From assembly GCA_018136815.1 (NCBI GenBank), contig CM030940.1:3536833-3600832 (forward strand): 64,000 bases of DNA, in the 5' to 3' direction. The stretch comes from Isochrysis galbana. Its lineage: Eukaryota; Haptophyta; Isochrysidales; Isochrysidaceae. Below the pieces are notes generated by a model, which was not told the DNA's origin, did not search any database, and saw only the letters and a program-made list of their open reading frames with translations. The position numbers and the translations under genes were made by a program. Each line of letters starts with the position of its first letter. Position 1 is the first letter of the stretch. This document shows, piece after piece, positions 35,515-47,507 of the stretch.

Positions 35515-36345
35515 GTGCCTCTCTCCCGTCCATCTCTCATGCCCGTCATTTGCCCTCCCCGTTCTTCCGATGAGCCCGTTCCGGGCTCCCCGGATGGACC
35601 GTGCGCCGCGCTAGCCGCCGGTGCGCCTCCGCGGCTCGTTTCCAATGAGGAAACGAGCTTCGCTCCGACAAGCACAAAATCGGCGCTCGCGCCTTCGGCC
35701 GTCGCCCCTCCGAGTTTCCAAGGTGGAGAGGACCTTTCATCCCCCGCCCAAGAATCACCCGATGCCCCATCCGAACCCGAGCCACCCAAGCCACCCCAAG
35801 CCGAGGTTGGAGCTCCAAAGAGCTCCGCCTCTCCCCTTGAAGAACTCCTCCTTCCAGCACCGCCCAAGTCCGCCCAAGTGGCGCCTCCGCCCACCGAAGC
35901 CGCGCCAACCCCGTGTGGCCCCGACTTCACTCCCCTCACGGGAGCGGGCATCGCACCACCCGTAGCCGAAGACCCACCGCCGGTCTTCGCGCTACTTTCT
36001 TTCGCCGATCCGTTGCCAAGTGTCCATACCTCCCTCGCTCCCTCCGTGGTGAGCGCGGCGGACGACGCCGCCTCCGTGCGATCGGTCCCCCCGTTCGACC
36101 CCCCGCCTTACGAAGAATACGTCCCGCCACCCCGATCGGGATATTGGCATGGGCGCCAAAATTCAGTCGCCTCGCCGCCGGCTCCGAAAGCGATATACGT
36201 ACTATACCTATTAGCGTGGAGATATATACTCACGGACTTCTATAGGATACACTACGACGGCATAAAATTCTCGGAAGAATCAATACTAATAAGAATAATA
36301 GAGAGATACACCATACTAAGCAAAGCACTCCTCTCCGCGCAAGTA
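35515..36345 (+). CDS. Proline-rich ORF fused to the C-terminal end of a LINE ORF2
   Basis: From the frame opening at 35515 the translation is Pro/Ser/Ala-rich (SDEPVPGSPDGPCAAL, PPKPPQAEVG, FDPPPYEEYVPPPRSGYW), resembling a disordered gag/ORF1 N-terminus and including a PPPY motif. Without a stop it passes at about 36190 into YLLAWRYILTDFYRIHYDG. Next come SEESILIRIIERYTIL and SKALLSAQ, a pattern I associate with the far C-terminus of LINE ORF2 proteins. Beyond about 36345 the frame is antisense to an inverted LINE piece and the translation (to 36702) is meaningless. Either this is a rearrangement chimera or the family has an unusual gene order. No functional claim is made. Confidence 0.5.
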
Positions 36346-37190
36346 TTGAATAGGTTGTCTACAATGGTTTCTTCCCTGCTCCTTTCTAATCCGGGTGTGA
36401 ACCGTGCGATTTTATTCAGTTCGCCTAGGATGTTGGTTATCCCGGGGCACTCGCCTAGGTGTGTCGAGGATTCATCCGTTTCCCCACATATGCGGCACGT
36501 GTTGGCTCTGTCTGGAAAGCGGTTGTACGTGCCCACTCGCCTGTGTGTGATATGTTTGAAGTGTAGGTGCATGTCCCTCGCCGTTACCATTGGCGTGGTG
36601 TATAGTCGCGCCAGGTGCGCCCATGTATCCCCGGGTATTTGGAGTTTTTCCTCCCATTTGGCCGGCCCCGTGAGGCGTTTGCGTTTGCGGTCTTTACGCT
36701 GAAGTGCTGCCTCGGTTAGATGTTCTACTCCGGTGCCGTCTAGCGGCGTTTTGCCGTCTAGCGTGTACTCGTCCGCTAGCGGGTATTCTAGTCTTTTGTT
36801 GGTTTTGTATCCTTCCCCCCATCTCGCCGGTGGGGATATGTCTAGGTTTGTGGGTGCGGCGAGTAGTCTATTCCCGATTATAGGTGTGCCTAGGTATGAG
36901 AGCTCCGCCTCATACCACGTTCCCTTGAGGTTCGCGTAGTATTCCCCGTCTAACGTAATTCGTAGTTCGGGCTGTGGTTCCTCCGGGTCGTGATGGTTTC
37001 CGGTTATATCGCGCCGTGGATGTGCGCTTTCCGTTTCGGACGCGCTTTCTGCCGTCGTCAATGTCTCCGTGGCGTGTCTAACTAGTGTGTCCCATGTTTC
37101 CAAGAATTTGTCCCTTGGGATATATTCTCCCTGAAATTGTATATACGTATCGTTGTTTCTGAGGTATTGCGCGCATTCTTCCTTGTTTAG
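36346..37190 (-). pseudogene. Inverted LINE ORF2 fragment with zinc-binding C-terminal motif
   Basis: On the minus strand the frame runs from EECAQYLRNNDTYIQF (about 37185) through RITLDGEYYANLKGTWYEAE, ARWGEGYKTNKRLEYPL and a cysteine/histidine block CRICGETDESSTHLGECPG, as in the zinc-binding domain after RT in plant-type LINEs. It then reaches SREETIVDNLFNT near 36350. Its first 240 bp duplicate 33047-33288 of the plus-strand LINE almost perfectly. RT is absent. At its inner edge it abuts, in opposite orientation, the sequence encoding the ORF2 C-terminus, so the two were probably contiguous before an inversion. Confidence 0.8.
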
Positions 37191-38392
37191 GACGTGTCTT
37201 GTGGTGGGGTTCCTCTCGGCCCCCTCCCTCTTGGGTGTTGGTGGTGTGCGTAGCCTTTGGTGTGCCAAAGGTGTTGGGTGTGTTGTTGTCTGTGTGTGTG
37301 TCTCTCTTGTCCGCCTATGCGGTTCTCTTGTGTCGTCGCGGGCTCTCGTGCCGCGTGTGGTTGGGTTGGGGTGGTAATCCGTCTTTCCATGTGTTTCCGC
37401 TGGGCTGTGTGTCTCTATGAGCTTTTTGGTGTGTTGGGCCATGCAGTTGTTGCTGCATGGGTTCAATTGTGTGTTGATGGTGGTCTGTTCGACCGGCCGG
37501 GCCTGTTCCTCGTGCTTGCGCACGTGGTCAGTGCCGTGGCATTGTAGGGGCCCAGCCCGGAAGCTTTCCCTATGGGAGACTGCGAGTTGTGGACCTGGCT
37601 GTGCGCTGGTTCGGCATGTGCTGGCTTGGCTGTGCTGGTGTGTTGTGTGCTGCTGGAATGTGTTCTGTCATTGTGGCTGTGTGGGCTCGGCTCGGGCCGT
37701 GGCTCGCGGGCACCTGGGCTGGCATGGCCCTGGCTGGAGGGCGCTGCGGCTGCGCAGCGTCTGTCATGTCGTGGTCGGTCGGCGCGGCGGGGTGGGCGGC
37801 GAGAGAGGGTGGGAGCGTGGCGCGCTCCATGACCCTATCGTTTATTACGATAGTTGTGGTCACTTATCACTAACTCACTCATCCTCAGATCCCCAGGCTC
37901 CTCAACTAAGTTTATACTTGGTTCTCCCATGACCCTTGGGGGGGGGCACGAGCCCCCCCCTCTCTCCACTCCTCCCCCGCTGCGGGGGAGGAACCACCCG
38001 CTCCCCGCTCCTTGCATTTGTGTCAGTGTTCCCTCTCTCCGAGGGTGCCACATTGTTGGTTGTTGGGGTTGGGGCCATGTGTTGGCATCGCGACCTACCA
38101 GAACTTGCAAAGTAGTGATTAAAACGAGCGAGTGACCGGGCCATGCTAATCAGAGGGTCGGCTACCATAGGCTACCGGCCAACACTACCACGAACTACGG
38201 GCAATCTTCGACTCGTGTAGTGCGCGTCGAGCGAAGGACCTCTTGATAGACGATCTTCTCCGCTCATTGCAGCACAGACAATGAAAAGGGCTCGACAAGA
38301 TTGAGGTAATCACACTCGAGAATCGATAAGTAGCTTGCGCAAGAAAAGGAGCGATGGGGTCGGAGCTCGCGACCGATAGGCTACCAAGAACG
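37191..38392. other. Intergenic region, T/G-rich, with dispersed repeats
   Basis: It holds TG-rich sequence to 37790, then gtggcgcgctccatgaccct with palindrome atcgtttattacgat (37815-37855), then the ctcaactaagtttatacttg repeat (37903-38010). No gene seen. Confidence 0.5.
37903..38010 (+). repeat. Dispersed repeat, second copy of the 4470-4585 family
   Basis: It shares aactaagtttatacttggtt, the gggggggcacgagccccccc hairpin and ctctctccactcctccccc with the reverse complement of 4470-4585. Confidence 0.7.
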
Positions 38393-39274
38393 TCATTGAG
38401 ACTCTGACTGTGCCGCACGCATGGCAGCTAACCGCGCTTGCTGCTCTTGGTACTCCACCTGCAGCCGCGCCGTTAAGTGTGAGCATCGTGGTCGCCGCGA
38501 GAGCAAGGATGCACACAGGGCAAGTCGGATATTCGGCAAGAGTGCACGGGCGGCACGAGAGTATCCCCCGGCTGGCGATGCAACACCTCTTCTGAGTAGC
38601 TACGCACTCTGCGGCTCTCCGTCGTGGCGCGACCTGAGGATGCGGTGGAATCGAATATAGACTGGTCCTGGGATACAAGCGGGCTATCCATCACGACATG
38701 TGCCATGTGCTCACCGATCGCTGCCACCCATTCGTTGCGGTCCGCATCGTCAGCAGCAATCAGAAAGAAGTTGCGGTCAGGTACTTGAACTACAGGCACA
38801 CGATTCAGGGGTGCGTGATGATGATGAAGCAGGATGGCCATGAGTACGACGGGCTCAGCAGCATCCACAAGCAAGCGTCCCGCGCCCACCAGTAAAGGAA
38901 AATGGCCTGTTCGTCATGTCGTCTGCCGACTTCACCGTCCCACACTGCCGCAGGTCGATGTTCTGTCAGAAGCGCCAGGGTGGCGCAGCGAGCGTAGTCA
39001 GTGGGAAGTGGGAGGGGGGGAGAGAGAGGCAGGCAGGCAGGCAGGCAGGCAGGTTGCTCGGTGCTGGGTGGCCGGCGCGAGCTGGTGGAGGCTGATTGAA
39101 GTGATGCACCTCAGTGGGCGTTGTACTGTACGCCTGTTTCTTGGCAAACGTGAGGAGCCGCTCTGGCGTGAGGACCAGCCAGCGGCGGCGGTACTGGCGC
39201 AGGTAGTTGGACTCCTTCATCACCCAGCCCTCCTTGCGGATCTCGCTCTGGCGGATTGGCGGGCGGCTGCTCAT
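38393..39274 (-). CDS. Small PH-domain protein
   Basis: Four exons on the minus strand, 39274-39110, 38962-38890, 38789-38587 and 38458-38393, phases consistent, 168 residues. Residues 12-110 form a pleckstrin-homology domain. KEGWVMKESNYLRQYRRRWL starts the first strands, IDLRQCGTVKSADD sits in the middle, and FFLIAADDADRNEWVAAIGE carries the near-invariant Trp of the C-terminal helix. A basic YRRRW and K residues in the first loop could support phosphoinositide binding. The tail is Ser/Thr-rich (STASSGRATTESRRVRSYSE) and ends with a short Gln/Ala helix. The third intron choice (donor gaag|gtgttg) is less sure; reading through would give a different, low-complexity tail. The role is probably membrane or signalling adaptor; the partner is unknown. 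Confidence 0.8.
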
Positions 39275-40079
39275 CGTGCAGACCGACCCCCCCCAACCCC
39301 CTCCAACCCTGCTCGCCTCTCTCTCTTTCTCTCTCTCTCTCCATCTATCTATCTCTCCCCCCCCCCCCCCTCCCCCCCCCCACTCTCCTCTCTGTCTGTC
39401 TCTCTCTTTCTTCCCCTTCCCCCCCCCGCCCTCTCTCTGTGGATTCCGCCGCGGCGCCGCGGCCGCTCCCCCCTCCCCCCTCCCCCCCCTCTTCTCTCCC
39501 ATTTGTACGTTTGTACTCTCTATTCCTACAGGAAGGCTCCACCGAATCTTCACGGTATCATATTCAAGCCCCCCCTGCCTCTCTCTGCTCTCTGCCTCTC
39601 CCTCGCCTCCCGCCGGTCCCTGGGAGCCCCCCCCACAGACCATTGTACAATATTATTGTATATGCCTGGTCACCAGGAGGGGGGGAGAGAGAAAAAAAAC
39701 TTCTTAATATTTAGAGGTTTTTTGCGGGGGTTCCACTTCGGTTTAACTGTTGTGGTTTCACTTGCTCGAGTCGCGGTGAAACCCGTGGAAAGCCAACTTT
39801 TACAAAAGACCTGCGGACCGCGACGGGTTTCACTGCGCCCCGCTCCAATTTCGCTGTTCTGGTCCGTCGCTCGATCTGTTGCGAGACCACATCCCTTCCT
39901 ATATGTTTCTGCTCTATCCCTCAAATGTCCTGTTCACGTTTTTCTGATGACTTTCCAATGGCTGCCGTCTACCAGAATATAAGTTGTCTCGTTGTTACAG
40001 TGAGTGTGGTGAACCGACGTCCCCGCTCTCTTCCCGACCTCTCCCTGGGTTCCCGCGTGTGTTGCGACAGCGTGCGGCG

Positions 40080-41362
40080 ATGCCTACCCGCCCCTTCACG
40101 GCGCGGGAGCTGGAGGACGCCGAACTGGCGCTCGCGCTAGGAATCGCAGCGGACGAGGATCGACAGTGGGATGAGCTCCTCGAGAGCTCATCCGCCGAAA
40201 GCGACGACGGCGAGGAGGTCGTCCTCCTTGCCGTTGCTGCTGACCCCCTCGGTCGCTCAATGAAGACACGCATTGGCCCCAAGCGCCTTTCGGTCGCTCG
40301 ACTGGAGCGCGAGGCGGCGGAGTCGGGCGTAGGCGAAGATGTGTTCGCAAGGGATGTGTATGTGCGCTTTGGCGTGCGTCTTCCGGATCTCCGACGCTTC
40401 ATCTCCGCGCTGCGCCTGCCGCCTGGTATGCGTCTGCGCGGTGGATACGTAATGCGCGGCGAAGAGGCAGCACTCATCACCCTCCGGCGCTTTCGAACTC
40501 CCGGTGAGACCGCGGGAGGCGGTCACCAACGAAACGCCGTTTTCCTTTCTGTTTTTTTTCGCATGCATTTAACCTCTTGCACCCTGTGCTTGTTGTAGGA
40601 GCTGCAGCCTCTCTCGCTTGGGAGACAAGACGAAGTGAGGCAGCCATTTCGGCAGCACACCATGCTGTGATCCAACACATTCACCTCACCTTCCCTCATC
40701 TCCTAGATTCCCGCGGCTTCTCTGCCTTCACCCCCTGCTTCCCTGCGTTTGCCGCCTCGCTTGCGTCTGCAGGGGTGCCCGTGTCTAACATGATTGGTTT
40801 CATAGATGGCAAGTTGTGGCCGGTTGCACGACCTGTGCGTTCACAGGGCATTTACTTCTCGGGCCATAAACGGTGTCATGGCGTGAAAGTTCAAGGAGTT
40901 GTGTTTCCAAATGGCATGCAGCCCTGGGCCTATGGCCCAGTGCACGGTTCACGACACGATTCCTTCGTTCTGCACATGTCCGGCTTGCTGCAGGTCATGC
41001 AACTGTGTTGTGCGTCTTCTGGCCGTATTTATTGCTTGAATGGCGACTCGGCATACCCCATGTCCGCTTACCTCTATAGAATGTACCGGGGACATCTCAT
41101 TGGATGGCAGGCTTTCTTCAACAGCGTAATGAGCCCCTTCCGTGTCAGCGCCGAGTGGGGCTTCGGAAAGGTGGCTAACCTGTGGCCTTGGTTCGACCTA
41201 GGGCGCGGGCAACAACTTCTGCGTCGTGATGTCGGCGCTTACCTTCGTGTTGCCAACATGCTTACAAACATGCACACTTGCTTGTATGGTAGCATTGTGA
41301 GTAGTAAGTTCGGGATGGAGCCGCCACCTCTGGAGGCATACATGGCTGGCGGTCCTTTTTAA
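40080..41362 (+). CDS. PIF/Harbinger-type DDE transposase (DDE_Tnp_4)
   Basis: Two exons, 40080-40503 and 40599-41362, joined across a 95-bp GT-AG intron in phase 1, 395 residues. The catalytic core is recognisable. GFIDGKLWPVARP holds the first Asp. The strand IYFSGHKRCHGVKVQGVVFP and GPVHGSRHDSFVL follow. NGDSAYPMSAYL holds the second Asp and SAEWGFGKVANLWPW holds the Glu, the D-D-E arrangement of Harbinger nucleases. The N-terminal part (ARELEDAELALALG, an acidic stretch, VYVRFGVRLPDLRRFISAL) is where a helix-turn-helix would sit. The frame is fully open, so the gene may be recently active or domesticated. An in-frame ATG also exists in the open sequence upstream of 40080, less likely as a start. 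Confidence 0.85.
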
Positions 41363-42460
41363 TTGCGAGCCCGCTTCTGTTTCCGTTTGCCGCTGTGTGC
41401 TCTGTGTTGCTGTACGAGGCCATGGGTGGTATCGGGTCAGCGGTTTTATTTTAAAAGGCGTGCTGCTGAGCTTAAACCTTTGGCCTGAAGGCTAAGATAT
41501 TGCTCAGAAGACTCGTGACTCGTAAAACATGTGGGATTTCGGCGTGTGAAGGCTCGTGCTTCTTGCAAGCAAGTGGGGAACAGGGGGGTGGCGGCTGGCT
41601 GCAAGGGGGAGGCGGGGCGGGCGGAGGTGGGGGGGGGGGGGGAGGCGTTCCGCACACGTGCCTCCAGCTGATCTAACGTCTATCTAACTAAGTCCAACTG
41701 AGCTAGACTCTTCAAGCGGTCTCATTGGTCATTGGAGGTGGACCGAGAGGAAGGGGGGGGAGGGGCGGAGGGGGGAGGCGGGGGAGGGGGGAGAGTGAGC
41801 AAGCGGGGGAGGGGGGGGGAAGGAGGGGGCTAGGCCGAACCTGCACGGCATAGGGCGAGAGTTCACTACCATGTACACAATGTGACTCCGAAAGCCCGGT
41901 ATGTAGACCAACAAGAAGCAAACACTAAGCGGCCGATAGCCAGATGGCGCAAGAGGGAGCGAAGGACTAGACACTAGGTAGACCATCGGGGATCGGCCCA
42001 CACCGCCTGCCACCGGAAACCCCGTACACAAAGCCCCTAACTGAGTAGAGCACAAGGGGATGAGCTGCAAAGCGAGTGGATGGAGTGATAAGGGAAGCGG
42101 ACGTGGCTGCAAATTAGGCTTGCACTTGCAGGGTCGCGCGCGCATTAAGAGGTTTTTTTTGGCTGGTGATGCGGGCGTCAACCAACTATCAGGCGCTCGC
42201 AACTGGGATGTCCACGATGCGCTCTGCCCTTGCTGCTTGCACGCTCGCACGGTGACTACGACGCCCGACCGAACACCAACGCTAAGAAGGGGCAACCCCG
42301 GACACCAACACCAAGTCTCGACCGAGCACAAACATGCAGCATGAAGCGTGAGTGAATAATGAAGGACAAACCGACAAACCTAGCGGAGGGTTGCTCCCAA
42401 GGTACGAACAAGACCAGACATGAAGACTACAGAGGCACCAGGCCGTCGATTCCGATGCTT
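41363..42460. other. Spacer between the two convergent transposon genes
   Basis: No gene seen. It includes G-rich runs around 41620-41640 and 41750-41830 and a T-run near 42155. Confidence 0.5.
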
Positions 42461-43180
42461 CTATTTTTCTCCTCCGTTTCCGTTCGTGTTCGGACGGGCT
42501 AGAGGCATCATTTGTTGCATGAATTGCATGAACATAGCTTGTTGGTCCATCATCATCTTCTGCATCTGCATCGTGCTCTGCATAGCAAGGGCATCACGCT
42601 CCGCGCGTGCTTCCTCGCGGCGCGACCGCTCTTCTTCACTTCGGGCCGCACGATCCCTCTCCTCCCGTTGGAGCTCGAGTTGGGCTTCATCCATGCGTAT
42701 CTTGTGTGCGAGCTGGCGGGCTTCTAGCGTTGCCTGCTCTCCACGCCGGGCTTGGAGTGCCTCCTGCAAAGCTACAGTGCGCTCAGCAAGGTGTGCTTTG
42801 TGGGCAAGGAGCTTTTGCTTCTGCAAACTATCTTCGCGCTTGGACTGCATGAAGTCCGCCAAGATCTCTCGGGTGCTCGAGGGGGCCCCGTGCGCCCTCT
42901 TGGCCTTCTTTGTCGTCGATGCCGTCGAAGATTCCGGGCTCTTCTTCTTCACAAGCCACCACTTGTCATCATCATCGGGCCCTTCAAGGGAATAGCCTGC
43001 CGGCCGGCGAGTTTCATCGTCAATGATGGTCTGGGGTGTGAGCGCGGCGTCCGTGCCTTCTGTGGCACCACACTCGCAAACGCGGAGGATGTACTCCTCC
43101 AACTCGATGCGCTCGGGCAGCCAGCTCGCTACGCCGTCATCGACGTCACCGTCAGAATACTTGCCTCCTCGCTCTGCTGC
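42461..43180 (-). CDS. Coiled-coil accessory protein of the Harbinger-like element, 5' incomplete
   Basis: The exon opens after a cacacag acceptor at 43181 and ends TGA at 42461, about 239 residues. It has an acidic front (GGKYSDGDVDDGVASWLPER, YSLEGPDDDDKWWLVKKK) and a KKAKR basic patch. A long Arg/Glu/Gln/Met helix follows, including REILADFMQSKREDSLQKQK and MQSTMQMQKMMMDQQAMFMQ. This layout resembles the second (Myb/SANT-associated or NAM-associated) protein of PIF/Harbinger elements, which carries the transposase into the nucleus and to DNA. The DNA-binding part should be in an upstream exon between 43200 and 44650 that I could not define; no ATG is present in this exon's upstream frame. 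Confidence 0.6.
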   Translation of the reverse strand, partial: AAERGGKYSDGDVDDGVASWLPERIELEEYILRVCECGATEGTDAALTPQTIIDDETRRPAGYSLEGPDDDDKWWLVKKKSPESSTASTTKKAKRAHGAPSSTREILADFMQSKREDSLQKQKLLAHKAHLAERTVALQEALQARRGEQATLEARQLAHKIRMDEAQLELQREERDRAARSEEERSRREEARAERDALAMQSTMQMQKMMMDQQAMFMQFMQQMMPLARPNTNGNGGEK

Positions 43181-43589
43181 CTGTGTGTGGGGAGGTGCGT
43201 GAGTTTGAGTAGAAGTGCAAGCGAGCAGCGCTTGCGCTCGGCGTCCAGTCGACAGGTGGCGGTGTCGAGCGAGTCGAACGAAACCAGCGAGCAGGAGCAC
43301 GAGACGAGAGGACGGAGGACCGTACCGATGCGCGCCGAGTCGCCACCATCGTGAGGAAGACGAGGGCGAGGAGAGAGCTGGAGGGTGAGCGAGGAGGGAG
43401 GAGGGAGGCAGGCAGTAGGAGCCGTCTCTCTCTGGTAGGTCGATGAGAGGGGGGAGGAGGGGACCCGGGGGAGGGGGCCCCGGGGGAGCGGAGAGACCCC
43501 AAGACCTCGATTGTTTACGTTAGTGTTTTCGCAATATACGGTAATATTTTCCCCGGTCCCAGGGGTGCCCCCGCGGTTCCCGACCGCCT

Positions 43590-44267
43590 CTGCGTCCAGA
43601 GTCCCCCGCGGAAAGAGTGAACGCACGGCGTGCACCTTCCTGGAAGTTGCTATGCGCACGCACGGCGCCCCGCGGGGGGGGAAGTCGATGTGCATACGCA
43701 CGGCGTGCACAATGATTGCAAGCAATCACACGTGCTGCGCAAACGAAACATCTCGTATATGGCTACTTTACGTTAATGTGGGCCTTAGGGAAAAAAGTTT
43801 CTATGCGCACGCACGGCGCCCTCGCGAGGGGGAAGTCGATGCGCATACGCACGGCGTGCTCAATGATTGCAAGTAATCACATGTGCTGCGTAAACGAAAC
43901 GCAATCACACTTTGTTCCGCCCGTCCTCCGCGCCCAGAGTTCCCCCGCGAAAAGAGTGAACGCACGGCGTGCACCTTCCTGGAAGTTGCTATGCGCACGC
44001 ACGGCGCCCCGCGGGGGGGGGAAGCCGATGTGCATACGCACGGCGTGCACAATGATTGCAAGCAATCACACGTGCTGCGCAAACGAAACGTCTCGTATAT
44101 GGCTACTTTACGTTAATGTGGGCCTTAGGGAAAAAAGTTTCTATGCGCACGCACGGCGCCCTCGCGAGGGGGAAGTCGATGCGCATACGCACGGCGTGCT
44201 CAATGATTGCAAGTAATCACATGTGCTGCGTAAACGAAACATCTCGTATACGGCGACTTTATTTTAA
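43590..44267. repeat. Two tandem 339-bp units, each with two internal half-repeats
   Basis: The block with gtgaacgcacggcgtgcacc starts at 43616 and recurs at 43955. Within each, atgcgcacgcacggcgcc recurs 152 bp later with a matching tgattgcaag.aatcaca segment. The cgcacggcgtgc phrases are near-palindromic. It lies inside the right part of the Harbinger-like element. Confidence 0.9.
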
Positions 44268-45354
44268 AAAAAGTTTCTATACACAGCCTTGTTTTGTACC
44301 AATATTGTTCATAACTAAAAAGAAAACAGATTGTGGTCCTCTTTTGACGGAACGCGACTTAATCCATGCGTGTCTTCTTGTTCACGTCATCTGACTCAGC
44401 CTGCCAATGGAGCGCGAGGTGGGTGCGGATGCGGAGGAGTGAGAGGGTCTGCCTTGCTCATGCTTGTGCGGCACGGTGCCGCATGCACGCGGCGCGACCG
44501 CCCGGGGCTGGGGCCTCTGACGGGCTCTACCGGCTTGTAAGCGCACCGCCGTCGCCATCGCGCGCTCTCCTCCCCAGCGGAAAAAAAACCGGTGGGCAAA
44601 CTCGGCACAGCCTCACTGCGCTCCCACTGTACGCAGAAAAACAAACACGTTCCACCAAGCTTTCTCCTCGGCGTTTGACGTCAAACGCAAAGTGAAACCT
44701 AAGTGAAACTCCCACAAAAACCCTCGATTCTCACGGCGGAGCTCCCTGTGCTTCTTCTACTGTACTCTAAAGTAATAGAGATCTCTTTTTTCTGGTTCAT
44801 GTATGCCTGGTGACCAGGAGAGGGGGGGGGGAGGAGGCGCTACTCCTTCTTCTATCGGGGTCTCTTATACTCTATTTCTGGTTAGCCCGCACGCTCCTAT
44901 GAGACGCTCGCTTGCACGAGAGCTTCCTCCACCCATAACCCATACAATACCCAACAACCACATACTCACCACACTACACCCTCTCTGTCTCCTCTCTTCT
45001 CTCCCTCACCGTATACTTTCCCGCTCATCACACTGGATACCGGACATACGGGAAGAGACGCTTGCCATCTTGCCACACGATTCCGAGTGCCGTGAATAGG
45101 TGTAAATACTAAATTCACGAAAGCGATGGTGTGACACGTAGAAAGTAGACAGAGATCCGCTCGCCGCCGCTCCCCCGCCCCCCTTTCCCTTTCCCCGCCG
45201 GCTGCCTTCGGACCTTTCCGCGAAAAGGAGCCTCGCCGTCTTCCTCATCCGAATACTTGTCTGGTTTTAGAGAGAGAGTAGAAGGTTGAGAGAGGAGAGG
45301 GAGAGAGAGAGAAGAGGAAGGGGGGAGAGGAGGGGGTGGCTGGCGGCGCTCGCG

Positions 45355-47507
<2,153 letters not shown>

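Larger units (their letters stand above)
39714..44725. mobile_element. Candidate two-gene PIF/Harbinger DNA transposon (about 5.0 kb)
   Basis: An imperfect terminal inverted repeat of about 40 bp bounds the segment. The left end is gaggttttttgcgggggttc followed by cacttcggttt (39714-39745). The right end, reverse-complemented from 44725, is gagggtttttgtgggagttt followed by cacttaggttt. Between them are a DDE transposase gene on plus (40080-41362) and a coiled-coil gene on minus (42461-43180 and upstream), convergent as in classical Harbinger elements, plus a tandem repeat block near the right end. A clean 3-bp target duplication was not evident (left flank tta, right flank gat), so the exact ends remain open. 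Confidence 0.7.
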
